Assembly (NCBI RefSeq): GCF_011008565.1
Contig: NZ_JAAIWK010000025.1
Location: 1 to 55,154, forward strand
Origin: Heyndrickxia ginsengihumi
GTDB taxonomy: Bacteria > Bacillota > Bacilli > Bacillales > Bacillaceae_C
Reading direction: 5' to 3'
Length of the DNA: 55,154 bases
The notes under the pieces are model-generated. The model had not been told where the DNA came from. It ran no database searches and saw only the letters and a list, made by a program, of their open reading frames with translations. Within the stretch, counting starts at the first letter, position 1, and each line of letters begins with the position of its first letter. Positions 34,949-42,516 of this stretch are shown here, one piece after another. The translations under genes were made by a program, and so were the position numbers.

Positions 34949-35377
34949 ATGCATGTTGCTGAAACAAAAGTTGAAGTTCGCTATGCTGAAACAGACCAAA
35001 TGGGTGTTGTTTATCATGCGAATTATTTAGTCTGGATGGAAGTTGGAAGAACAAAACTAATTGAAGATCTAGGCTTTCGTTATGCTGATATGGAGAAAGA
35101 CGGTATCATTTCACCTGTCATTGATATTGCAATTTCTTATAAAAAACCAGTGCGTTACGGTGAAACTGCAACGGTAAAAACATGGGTTGAACAATATGAC
35201 GGCTTGCGTGTTGAATATGGATATGAAATATATACGGAAGCAGGAGAGCTGGCAATTGTTGCAACATCTAAACATGTTTGTGTCACGAAAGATCGTTTTC
35301 GCCCTATTTCGATAAGAAGAGTTTATCCAAATTGGCATCAGGCATATGAAAATGCCAAAAAACAACAAAGCGAGTAA
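34949..35377 (+). CDS. yneP: YbgC/FadM-family acyl-CoA thioesterase (YneP)
   Basis: A 142-residue hotdog-fold thioesterase. The 4-hydroxybenzoyl-CoA thioesterase motif RYAETDQMGVVYHANYLVW (about residues 9-27) contains the catalytic Asp. It hydrolyses acyl-CoA thioesters; the physiological substrate is unknown. Matches B. subtilis YneP in position and size. ATG at 34949, 7 nt after GAGGTG. It is 6 bp from yneQ, so they are co-transcribed and share the terminator at 35698. Confidence 0.9.
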   Translation: MHVAETKVEVRYAETDQMGVVYHANYLVWMEVGRTKLIEDLGFRYADMEKDGIISPVIDIAISYKKPVRYGETATVKTWVEQYDGLRVEYGYEIYTEAGELAIVATSKHVCVTKDRFRPISIRRVYPNWHQAYENAKKQQSE

Positions 35378-35383
35378 CACTTA

Positions 35384-35695
35384 ATGGCTTTTGGCATTAG
35401 TAAGCAGCAAGTGAAGGAATGGAAGAATACGATAAATCGTGGCGAAATTGCTTTTTTGACTCATTTTTGGCTTGACGAGCGATTTCCTAATACAAAATCA
35501 GTTACAAAAGTAGGGTGTAATGATCTTAATCGTTTAGCAGAATGGGGAGAAAAATATCAGCTAAAGAAAGAATGGATACATATTCGTAAAGATGGTTATA
35601 GTCATTTCGATCTATTAGGTGATAAGCAGCGTGAAATATTAGAAAAAGAAGGAAGGCTGTACGACCAAAGAAAATTTATCAATATGAGGAAATAA
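35384..35695 (+). CDS. yneQ: YneQ-type conserved hypothetical protein
   Basis: A 103-residue small soluble protein found in this position in Bacillus (YneQ). It has EIAFLTHFWLDERFPNTKSV and TKVGCNDLNRLAEWGEKYQL, and no signal peptide or membrane helix. Function unknown. It starts at the ATG 6 bp after yneP; the yneP stop region supplies a weak site, so translation is probably coupled. Confidence 0.82.
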   Translation: MAFGISKQQVKEWKNTINRGEIAFLTHFWLDERFPNTKSVTKVGCNDLNRLAEWGEKYQLKKEWIHIRKDGYSHFDLLGDKQREILEKEGRLYDQRKFINMRK

Positions 35696-35697
35696 TT

Positions 35698-35724
35698 AAA
35701 AGTCTGGTTTTAAACCAGACTTTT
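35698..35724. terminator. Bidirectional terminator between yneQ and yneR
   Basis: AAAAGTCTGGTTT (35698-35710) pairs with AAACCAGACTTTT (35712-35724). The two genes converge on it. Confidence 0.85.
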
Positions 35725-36019
35725 ATGATGTTTTTTTATATTCATATGCAGGTTCTTCTAAATCATGATCATAGTTTACATATAAATCATGGTCATCTAA
35801 GTACCAAGCATCTACATGTTCGATAAAGTAAGTAATTCCATTTATTTCTACAGAAAGTGTGGGATCTTTCGGAGCTTCTTTATGAATGCCAAGTGAAAAA
35901 CCTTGTTGAACTGAGCTGCAGCCACCATATTTAACAAAAAAACGTAAAGAATCCCCTTGTTCTAACATTAATTCTTCTTCGAACCATTTTCTCGCTTCAT
36001 CACTAATAAACATATTCAA
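35723..36019 (-). CDS. yneR: HesB-like protein YneR
   Basis: A 98-residue HesB/IscA-fold protein of the YneR group: FISDEARKWFEEEL at the start, LRFFVKYGGCSSVQQGFSLG in the middle. It has one cysteine where A-type Fe-S carriers have three, so cluster carriage is doubtful. I place the start at the TTG at 36019, 8 nt after AAGGGGG, giving MNMFISDEARKW; the frame from 36052 has no site. Convergent with yneQ. It is the second HesB-fold protein in the window after the His-tailed one at 2767. Confidence 0.84.
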   Translation of the reverse strand: MNMFISDEARKWFEEELMLEQGDSLRFFVKYGGCSSVQQGFSLGIHKEAPKDPTLSVEINGITYFIEHVDAWYLDDHDLYVNYDHDLEEPAYEYKKTS

Positions 36020-36071
36020 AGATAGAACCCCCTTCATTTTCCCATTTTTCATTCAGATGACGGACTAATTT

Positions 36072-36668
36072 CTAAATCCATTTCACCTTTGGTTCAGTTT
36101 TATTTTTGATCCGTTTCATATTTTCTTTATGGCGATAAACAATAAATGAAACAAGTGCAAAGATTACTACAAAAAGAGGCCAGTCATGCGTCAGAATCAT
36201 ATAAACTAGCGTATAAAGCACTGCAAAGATCCCTGTAATAATGGAAGATAATGATACATACTTACTTAGTTTTAGTGTTAATAGAAACACAATAATGACA
36301 AAAACAAATAATAATGGCTGATATGCTAATATAACACCTGCAGACGTAGCAACTGCCTTTCCACCTTTAAACTTAGCAAAAATTGGAAACATATGCCCAA
36401 CAACAGCAATCAATCCGATCACGAGTGGATGTACGCTATGCTCGATCCCAAAAAATAATGGTAGCAGCGTTGCAACCGTTCCTTTTAAAATATCCACAAC
36501 TGTAACGACAATACCGGCTTTTTTTCCTAAAGTTCGAAATGTATTGGTTGCTCCTAAATTACCACTGCCATGTTCTCTAATATCTATCCCGTAAAAAAGC
36601 TTACCGACAATTAAACCTGTGGGAATGGAACCAAGCAGGTAAGCTAATATAATCGTAATATAAATCAT
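36072..36668 (-). CDS. plsY: Acyl-phosphate:glycerol-3-phosphate acyltransferase PlsY
   Basis: A 198-residue polytopic membrane enzyme that acylates glycerol-3-phosphate with acyl-phosphate, the first committed step of phospholipid synthesis in Gram-positives. The three cytoplasmic family motifs are present: [31 protein letters not shown] and [21 protein letters not shown] at 36668, 8 nt after AAGGAG; the ATG at 36674 is too close. Divergent from pabBC. A 7-4-7 palindrome lies 23 bp upstream. Confidence 0.94.
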   Translation of the reverse strand: MIYITIILAYLLGSIPTGLIVGKLFYGIDIREHGSGNLGATNTFRTLGKKAGIVVTVVDILKGTVATLLPLFFGIEHSVHPLVIGLIAVVGHMFPIFAKFKGGKAVATSAGVILAYQPLLFVFVIIVFLLTLKLSKYVSLSSIITGIFAVLYTLVYMILTHDWPLFVVIFALVSFIVYRHKENMKRIKNKTEPKVKWI

Positions 36669-36690
36669 TTGCATAACTCCTTATATACTA

Positions 36691-36708
36691 TGAAATAACG
36701 ATATTTCA
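36691..36708. promoter_or_regulatory. Perfect palindrome upstream of plsY
   Basis: TGAAATA (36691-36697) and TATTTCA (36702-36708) around ACGA. It lies 23 bp before the plsY ATG and could be an operator or an mRNA hairpin. The rest of the gap 36709-37071 is AT-rich and should carry the pabBC promoter; I see no other structure. Confidence 0.35.
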
Positions 36709-37071
36709 AAGCACGTATCATTTAACGCTCAAACGTAATTTCGTAATCTTATTGTAGCATTTCTTACTTAAAATGAGAAAGACTTTTCTGCCTAATAAGC
36801 CCGAAATATTCCACATATAAGTGTAATACATTATTCCAAAAATTGTAAGGGTCAAATATCAACATCAAGAACAAAAATAAATTTGCATGATTGTCATTTT
36901 ACAATCTTTTATATATGTTATGATATTTTTGGTTATTACAAATGCAAGGAGATGGGAGCGCGAGTAGCACTATTAAATAATAAAAATTTAAATCATTTTA
37001 GCAAGTATGTTAACTTTTTATTTTTTATTTCTTGATGCAGACAAGACTACAGTATAGAGGAAGAGACGTTG

Positions 37072-38844
37072 ATGACAGTTAAAGAGATACATAGAAATCC
37101 ATTACTACTCTTTGAATTTATGAATGAAAAAGGTGAACAATCACCTATTTTATTTACACAGCCGACTAACATAATTGTCGCCTATACAATAGATGAAGTA
37201 CTGCCATGTATGCTGAAAATTCAGGAGGCTGTAGCAGACGGCTTTTTTGCTGCTGGCTATGTTTCCTATGAGGCAGCACCAGCATTTGATGCATCTTATC
37301 ATGTACGTCCTGATCATCAGCTTCCATTACTTTGGTTTGGTATTTTTCAAGAGTCGTCTGTTTATGAAAGAACTGAAAGTCAAGGAAGTTATAAAGTTTC
37401 TGAGTGGAAGCCATCTATATATGGAGATCAGTACCATGACGGCATTTTAAAAATAAAAGAAGCGATTCGACAAGGTGATACTTACCAAGTTAATTTTACA
37501 ACACGTATGCATGCGCATTTTGAAGGCGATGATTTTAGCTTTTATCAAAAACTTGCGAAAGACCAAGACTCTAATTATTGCGCTTACTTAAACATTGGTG
37601 ATTATCGCATATTATCGGCATCCCCAGAGTTATTTTTCCGTTGGGACGGGAAAAAAATTACGACAAAGCCAATGAAGGGGACAACAGCTAGAGGGAAAAC
37701 TCGCAAGGAAGATGAAGAAAACGCAACATGGCTGTTCCATTCTGAAAAAAATCGTGCAGAAAATATTATGATTGTTGATTTATTGCGAAATGATTTGGGG
37801 AATATCGCAAAAACAGGAACAGTAAAAGTAGAAAAGCTTTTTGATATTGAACAATATCCAACCGTTTTACAAATGACTTCAACTATAACAGCAATGACAA
37901 AAGAGAATACGAGCATTACAGATATTTTTTCTGCTCTTTTTCCATGCGGCTCAATTACAGGTGCCCCAAAAATAAGTACAATGCGCTTAATATCTGAGCT
38001 TGAAGATTCTCCACGTGAAGTATATTGTGGGGCGATCGGATATATCCGACCACAAGGAGAAGCTGTCTTTAATGTACCAATTCGGACGGTTACGATTGAT
38101 GCTGAAAATGGTCATGCTGTGTATGGAGTGGGCGGCGGAATTACGTGGGATTCAACAACAAAGGATGAGTACGATGAAATTGTCACGAAGGCGTCCTTAT
38201 TGACCGTTGAGCGTCCAACATTCGATTTATTAGAAAGTTTAAAGCTTGATAATGGCATATATTTGTTATTAGATAGACACTTGAATCGTCTTTATGATTC
38301 AGCTCAATATTTTCATTTTCACGTTCGTATTGATCATATCAAAAAGTCTTTAATGGATTATGCAGACAATCATCGAAAAGGGACTTTTAAAGTTAGATTA
38401 GTCGTATCAAAAGATGGCAGCCATACAATTACTGGAGAACCAATTAAGCCGTTTCATGGACCACTTATTGTTGCATTGGCACGTGAACCTATTGATGAGG
38501 ATCATCCGTTTTTGTACCATAAAACAACTAATCGGGATGTATATAACCATTTTAAGACTAAATTAGAACCATCTTTATTTGATGTCGTGTTATGGAACAA
38601 AAAAGGAGAATTAACCGAATTTATAAATGGAAATTTAGTACTAGAAATACAAGATGAATTTTTCACGCCAAAAATAACTTCTGGGCTGCTAGCGGGAACT
38701 TTTCGTGAGGAGCTTATCCATGAAGGGAAAATAAAAGAACGAGTATTGACAAAGCAAGATTTATTAAACTGTTCAAGTATTTGGTTTATTAATAGTGTAC
38801 GTGAATGGGTAAATGTAAAGTTGAAAGAAGATACAATAATATAA
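37072..38844 (+). CDS. Aminodeoxychorismate synthase component I fused to aminodeoxychorismate lyase
   Basis: A 590-residue two-domain folate enzyme. Residues 1-390 are PabB-like (chorismate-binding: SASPELFFRWDGKKI, TTKPMKGTTARG, LLRNDLGNIAKTGTV, FPCGSITGAPK, GAIGYIRP and GVGGGITWDS). Residues 395-590 are a PLP fold-type IV lyase (LDNGIYLLLDRHLNRL, NGNLVLEI, ITSGLLAGTFREEL). The pair would convert chorismate plus ammonia to p-aminobenzoate and pyruvate; the PabA glutaminase is not in the window. In B. subtilis PabB and PabC are separate genes in the folate operon, so this is an extra or alternative copy. ATG at 37072 preferred; a TTG one codon earlier is equally possible. Confidence 0.9.
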   Translation: MTVKEIHRNPLLLFEFMNEKGEQSPILFTQPTNIIVAYTIDEVLPCMLKIQEAVADGFFAAGYVSYEAAPAFDASYHVRPDHQLPLLWFGIFQESSVYERTESQGSYKVSEWKPSIYGDQYHDGILKIKEAIRQGDTYQVNFTTRMHAHFEGDDFSFYQKLAKDQDSNYCAYLNIGDYRILSASPELFFRWDGKKITTKPMKGTTARGKTRKEDEENATWLFHSEKNRAENIMIVDLLRNDLGNIAKTGTVKVEKLFDIEQYPTVLQMTSTITAMTKENTSITDIFSALFPCGSITGAPKISTMRLISELEDSPREVYCGAIGYIRPQGEAVFNVPIRTVTIDAENGHAVYGVGGGITWDSTTKDEYDEIVTKASLLTVERPTFDLLESLKLDNGIYLLLDRHLNRLYDSAQYFHFHVRIDHIKKSLMDYADNHRKGTFKVRLVVSKDGSHTITGEPIKPFHGPLIVALAREPIDEDHPFLYHKTTNRDVYNHFKTKLEPSLFDVVLWNKKGELTEFINGNLVLEIQDEFFTPKITSGLLAGTFREELIHEGKIKERVLTKQDLLNCSSIWFINSVREWVNVKLKEDTII

Positions 38845-38861
38845 TTATGTAAACTTTATTG

Positions 38862-38890
38862 ACGCGTCCTTGCATATAGGGCGCGTTTTT
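38862..38890 (+). terminator. Intrinsic terminator of the pabBC gene
   Basis: ACGCGTCCT (38862-38870) pairs with AGGGCGCGT (38878-38886), one G-U pair, followed by T5. Confidence 0.85.
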
Positions 38891-38933
38891 AATATTGCTG
38901 TTTTCATTAAAATGTTCAGGTATTTGACGATAA

Positions 38934-38964
38934 CGGAAGGTGCGAGACGCCAGCGGGAAAAGCG
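38934..38964 (-). repeat. Second repeat family core, inverted copy
   Basis: The inverse of this stretch reads CGCTTTTCCCGCTGGCGTCT then CGCACCTTCCG, matching the core at 22191-22223 with few differences. The surrounding gap (38891-39214) has further GC-rich fragments (GGCGTAAGCGCC near 38987) but no gene. Confidence 0.55.
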
Positions 38965-39214
38965 AAATAGATGAGACACCAAAGGCGTAAGCGCCAAAGG
39001 AGGTTCAGTATTCGCCCGAAGAAAACGAGCAACTTGGAGCGAAAATCTATTAATTGAACAACATCTATCGGGCGCGGATTTTTCAATTTCATCTGCACAA
39101 AAAAGACCTCTACAGCATATTGGTGTAATGAGGAACAGGGTGGGTATAAAGTATGTATCATAATTTTTTCCGAATTGTACATAATAATACATAAACACGC
39201 AAGGAGGATATTTA

Positions 39215-39364
39215 GTGTCAGAATTAGAAAATGTAAAAAAGAATTTTATTGATAAGCTACTTGAAAATGGGATATATAAATTAAAAAATAAACAACTATA
39301 TGAGCTAACGATTCAAGATCTCGAGAAAATGTATGATGAAGTAAAAGATAAAAGGACATCTTGA
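39215..39364 (+). CDS. FbpA-family small protein
   Basis: A 49-residue protein of the Fur-regulated basic protein A family: KNFIDKLLENGIYKLKNKQL then YELTIQDLEKMYDEV, the family pattern of a lysine-rich helix followed by LYELTLxELE. GTG start after AAGGAGGATATTTA. In B. subtilis FbpA takes part in the iron-sparing response with FsrA, but many paralogs have no studied role. I see no Fur box in the 100 bases upstream. Monocistronic, with a shared terminator after it. Confidence 0.78.
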   Translation: MSELENVKKNFIDKLLENGIYKLKNKQLYELTIQDLEKMYDEVKDKRTS

Positions 39365-39429
39365 TACTGCATTTTTACCTTCGTTCAATATAATCATTCC
39401 ACTCACGATAAATCATCACGAATAAAAAG

Positions 39430-39471
39430 GCCAGAGCGTCTGAAATATATTCAGTCGCTCTGGCTTTTTTT
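39430..39471. terminator. Bidirectional terminator between fbpA-type gene and fabF paralog
   Basis: GCCAGAGCG (39430-39438) pairs with CGCTCTGGC (39456-39464), extended by CTGAA / TTCAG after one mismatch, then T7. The minus-strand fabF paralog ends 2 bp beyond. Confidence 0.9.
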
Positions 39472-39472
39472 A

Positions 39473-40708
39473 TTATGAAAATGTTTTTAAAATAATGACT
39501 GCATTATGTCCACCAAAACCAAAGGAGTTAGATAGACCGATATTCAGTTGGGCATGTCTTCCTTCATTTGCGACATAATCTAAATCACATTGTGGATCAG
39601 GATGTTCTAGATTGATTGTTGGCGGAATGAAATGATCTATTAAACTTTGCAGTAAGGCAATCGCTTCAACCCCTCCAGTGGCACCAAGCATATGACCAAA
39701 CATTGATTTATTTGCAGTGACAGGAATGTTGTAGGCATGGTCTTTAAACACATGTTTAATTGCTTTCGTTTCTGAAATATCTCCTACTGTTGTACTTGTT
39801 GCATGTGCACTGATTACATCCACTTCATGAACGGCAATCTTTGCATCATTTAGTGCTTTATTCATCGCTTGTGAAGCCCCATTGCCTTCTGGATGTGAAG
39901 CGACCATATGATAGGCATCAGAACTTGCTCCATAACCAATCATTTCTCCGTATATGTTGGCATCTCTTTGGAGTGCATGCTCTAGTGATTCAAGGACGAT
40001 GATACCGGCACCCTCGCTCATGACAAACCCATCTCTATTTATATCAAACGGCCGACTGGCTTTCGTCGGTTGATCATTATTAGTAGATAAAGCAGTAGCG
40101 TTCCCAAAGCTTGCTAAAGATAATTTTGTTATCGCTGCTTCTGCACCGCCAGCAAACATGACATCAGCATCTCCATGCTGGATCGCTCGATATGCTTCAC
40201 CAATTGAAGTATTTCCTATTGAACAGGCGGTAACAGGAGACATAGATGGACCAAGAGCACCTAATCTTATACTTATTTGTGCTGAAGCTGCATTTGCAAT
40301 CATCATCGGCACAAGATTAGGACTTACTCTCCTAGGCCCCTTTTCATTTAGCGTGTTTACTTGATCAATTAAAGTTTGAATCCCGCCAATTCCTGAACCG
40401 ACATATACACCTAAACGTTCACGATCAATTTTATCCAAATTAATGTTCGAGTCGATTAAAGCTTGCTCAGCGGCTGCTAAAGCAAACTGACTAAAACGAT
40501 CAATTTTACGGGCTTCCTTTTTTCCAAAAATACCTTCAGCATCAAAATCACGGACAATTCCTGCGATTTTTGTTTTACTGTCAGTGACGTCAAATAGATC
40601 AATAGTCGAAATGCCTGATTTACCGTTACGTACATTCTTCCAAAATGTAGCGGTATCATTTCCTAGCGGGGAAATAACGCCCATTCCCGTAATCACTACT
40701 CTTTTCAT
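39473..40708 (-). CDS. Beta-ketoacyl-ACP synthase II paralog (FabF-like)
   Basis: A 411-residue thiolase-fold condensing enzyme. Active site: Cys162 in TACSIGNTSIGEAY, His302 in SAHATSTTVGD, Lys334 and His339 in ANKSMFGHMLGATGG. It would elongate acyl-ACP with malonyl-ACP. Two signature positions differ from the usual FabF sequences (TACATGTNSI and NAHGTST become TACSIGNTSI and SAHATST). It stands alone and not with fabH, and is divergent from an MmyB-type regulator. I regard it as a second, specialised KAS II and leave the symbol empty. ATG after AGGAGGTATTTTT. Confidence 0.88.
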   Translation of the reverse strand: MKRVVITGMGVISPLGNDTATFWKNVRNGKSGISTIDLFDVTDSKTKIAGIVRDFDAEGIFGKKEARKIDRFSQFALAAAEQALIDSNINLDKIDRERLGVYVGSGIGGIQTLIDQVNTLNEKGPRRVSPNLVPMMIANAASAQISIRLGALGPSMSPVTACSIGNTSIGEAYRAIQHGDADVMFAGGAEAAITKLSLASFGNATALSTNNDQPTKASRPFDINRDGFVMSEGAGIIVLESLEHALQRDANIYGEMIGYGASSDAYHMVASHPEGNGASQAMNKALNDAKIAVHEVDVISAHATSTTVGDISETKAIKHVFKDHAYNIPVTANKSMFGHMLGATGGVEAIALLQSLIDHFIPPTINLEHPDPQCDLDYVANEGRHAQLNIGLSNSFGFGGHNAVIILKTFS

Positions 40709-40761
40709 AAAAATACCTCCTGATAGTACTTATAAGATTATTTTAATTGTGATTTATCCTA

Positions 40762-40802
40762 TTACAAGTTGTTGTTTATCATAGTATAATAACTAATAGT
40801 TA
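40762..40802 (+). promoter_or_regulatory. Promoter and palindromic operator of the MmyB-type regulator
   Basis: A consensus TATAAT -10 (40785-40790) lies 17 bp after TTACAA (40762-40767). A perfect 6-1-6 palindrome, TAACTAATAGTTA (40790-40802), begins at the last base of the -10 and covers the start point. The regulator ATG is at 40820, so autorepression is likely; the divergent fabF-type gene starts 110 bp away. Confidence 0.6.
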
Positions 40803-40819
40803 AAGAAAGGGGCAGGAGA

Positions 40820-41662
40820 ATGGATCGAAATACAAGGTTGAAAGAAATGTCTGCTTTTTTGAAAATGAAACGGTCTAAACTGCATCCCCACATGGTAGGA
40901 CTGCCTTCAGGGACGCGAAGAAGGACTCCGGGTTTGCGTAGAGAAGAAGTGGCACAGTTAGCAGGTGTTAGTACAACATGGTACACGTGGCTAGAACAAG
41001 GGAGAGACATAAAAGTCTCTTCATCAGTTCTTGATGCAGTTTCTAATGCCTTAAGATTAAATATAGATGAGCGCAAATATTTAGCTGCCCTTGCAATGGA
41101 AGAAGGGGCACAATCTGATTGGTTAATTGCGCAAGAAACGAGTATTAGTCCTTCATTAAAAAAAATTTTACAGGAGTTGCGTTATTGTCCAACCATTATT
41201 TCAGATCGGCGCTGTTTTATTGTTGGCTGGAACCAGGCAGCTGCAAATGTCTTTCTTGATTTTGAAGCAATCGGAGAAAGAAGGAGAAATCTTATTTATT
41301 TGCTATTTGCGAGGAAAGAATTAAGGAGCTTGGCGGTCAATTGGGAGCATTTTGTAAAAGGTTTTCTTGCAATCTTTCGTACATACTACGGGCAATATGT
41401 AGCAGATAATTGGTATCTTCAATTTATTGAAAAAATGGCGAAAAAATATCCTGAATTTCATGATTTATGGAATCAAAGTGAGGTAAGCTCAGCTCCGGAA
41501 GTCTTAATTGAATTTCGTCATGCAAAAGCTGGAAAAATGTTGTTTAATCTAACCTCCTTAGAAGTAAAAGGAAATAATGATTTAAGGTGCAGCATTTACA
41601 CTCCTGTAGAGGATACAGACACTGAAATAAAATTAAAAAAGCTAATGGGGCATAATGAATAA
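40820..41662 (+). CDS. XRE-type regulator with MmyB-like ligand-binding domain
   Basis: A 280-residue regulator: helix-turn-helix at about residues 25-80 (RTPGLRREEVAQLAGVSTTW, then YTWLEQGRDIKVS) and a PAS-like MmyB domain (about 105-270; IISDRRCFIVGWNQAAANVF, then HAKAGKMLFNLTSL). MmyB domains of this family are reported to bind fatty acids. The divergent neighbour is a fatty acid condensing enzyme, which fits a lipid-sensing switch. ATG after AAAGGGGCAGGAGA. A promoter with an overlapping palindrome precedes it. Confidence 0.87.
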   Translation: MDRNTRLKEMSAFLKMKRSKLHPHMVGLPSGTRRRTPGLRREEVAQLAGVSTTWYTWLEQGRDIKVSSSVLDAVSNALRLNIDERKYLAALAMEEGAQSDWLIAQETSISPSLKKILQELRYCPTIISDRRCFIVGWNQAAANVFLDFEAIGERRRNLIYLLFARKELRSLAVNWEHFVKGFLAIFRTYYGQYVADNWYLQFIEKMAKKYPEFHDLWNQSEVSSAPEVLIEFRHAKAGKMLFNLTSLEVKGNNDLRCSIYTPVEDTDTEIKLKKLMGHNE

Positions 41663-41704
41663 ATCAGCGCCCCGCAGGGATGCTAAACAATATAAAAGGA
41701 ATAA

Positions 41705-41775
41705 CTTCCGTCTTCGGAAGCTGAGCATTCATGCCTGTGGGGGTTCCTCTCACTCGCTACTCCCGCCGATTGTAC
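41705..41775. repeat. Degenerate repeat-like stretch with small hairpin
   Basis: CTTCCG/CGGAAG hairpin (41705-41720), then GCCTGTGGGGGTTCCTCTCA and CTCGCTACTCCCGCC, recognisably related to the interior of the 22120-22380 element (GCCTGTGGGGTC...CTCGCTTTTCCCGC). No gene in this gap. Confidence 0.45.
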
Positions 41776-41888
41776 CCGTAAATGTTATATATGATTCGAT
41801 TTGATTAAACTTTATAACAGTTTAAAATATTATATATAGGCTAAATAAGGATTAAAGGGCATTATATTACATGTGAGGTGATCGATTG

Positions 41889-42302
41889 ATGGCAATTAAC
41901 AACCCGAGCAGAGAAGAAATTAAAGATATTTTAAAGAAAGCAAAAAGAATTGCTGTTGTTGGTTTGAGTGATAATCCGGAAAGAACTTCTTATATGGTTG
42001 CCGAAGCGATGCAAAAAGCGGGGTATGAAATTATTCCTGTAAACCCCAATGCAACAGAAATATTAGGGGAAAAGGCTGTTGCCCGGTTAACAGATATTAA
42101 AGGGCATGTCGATATTGTCGATGTTTTTCGTCGTTCTGAATATTTACTAGATATTGCGAAAGACTTTGTCCAAATAGATGCAGATGTTTTTTGGGCGCAA
42201 TTAGGGCTTGAAAATGAAGAGGCTTATCAGTTTTTGAAAGACAAAGGTTATACCGTCATAATGGATCGTTGCATTAAAGTTGAACACGCTTTAACGAAAT
42301 AA
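41889..42302 (+). CDS. yneT: CoA-binding domain protein YneT
   Basis: A 137-residue single-domain protein with the CoA-binding Rossmann-like fold of succinyl-CoA synthetase alpha: RIAVVGLSDNPERTSYMVAE (about residues 19-38), IIPVNPNATEILGEKA, and the C-terminal VIMDRCIKVEH. Function unknown beyond expected CoA binding. Same neighbourhood as B. subtilis yneT, which sits between plsY and parE. ATG at 41889, 8 nt after GTGAGGTG; the TTG one codon earlier is also possible. Monocistronic with its own terminator. Confidence 0.88.
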   Translation: MAINNPSREEIKDILKKAKRIAVVGLSDNPERTSYMVAEAMQKAGYEIIPVNPNATEILGEKAVARLTDIKGHVDIVDVFRRSEYLLDIAKDFVQIDADVFWAQLGLENEEAYQFLKDKGYTVIMDRCIKVEHALTK

Positions 42303-42320
42303 AATTTTATTACAAGAACA

Positions 42321-42354
42321 GCAAGCGTATTGACATTTTTACGCTTGCTTTTTT
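42321..42354 (+). terminator. Intrinsic terminator of yneT
   Basis: GCAAGCGTA (42321-42329) pairs with TACGCTTGC (42340-42348), followed by T6. Confidence 0.92.
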
Positions 42355-42516
42355 ATATCATTTAAAAAACGCGATTTGCTAAATTTAGATTTCACGATAA
42401 AATGGGTAATAGACGTTTTGATGACCTATGTTATAATAATGAACGAATGTTTGTTCCTTATTTCTCTGTTTGACGCCTGTCATTAGAGATGTTTGGCAAT
42501 TGAAAGGGGAATGTTT

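Noticed and set aside
36952-37040. Short frame starting MGARVALLNN before pabBC
   Set aside because: The ribosome site abuts the ATG and the translated tail is a Phe-rich run; likely chance.
40709-40745. Possible FapR box (TAGTACTTATAAG) upstream of the FabF paralog
   Set aside because: Only part of the remembered FapR consensus fits and the inverted half is missing.
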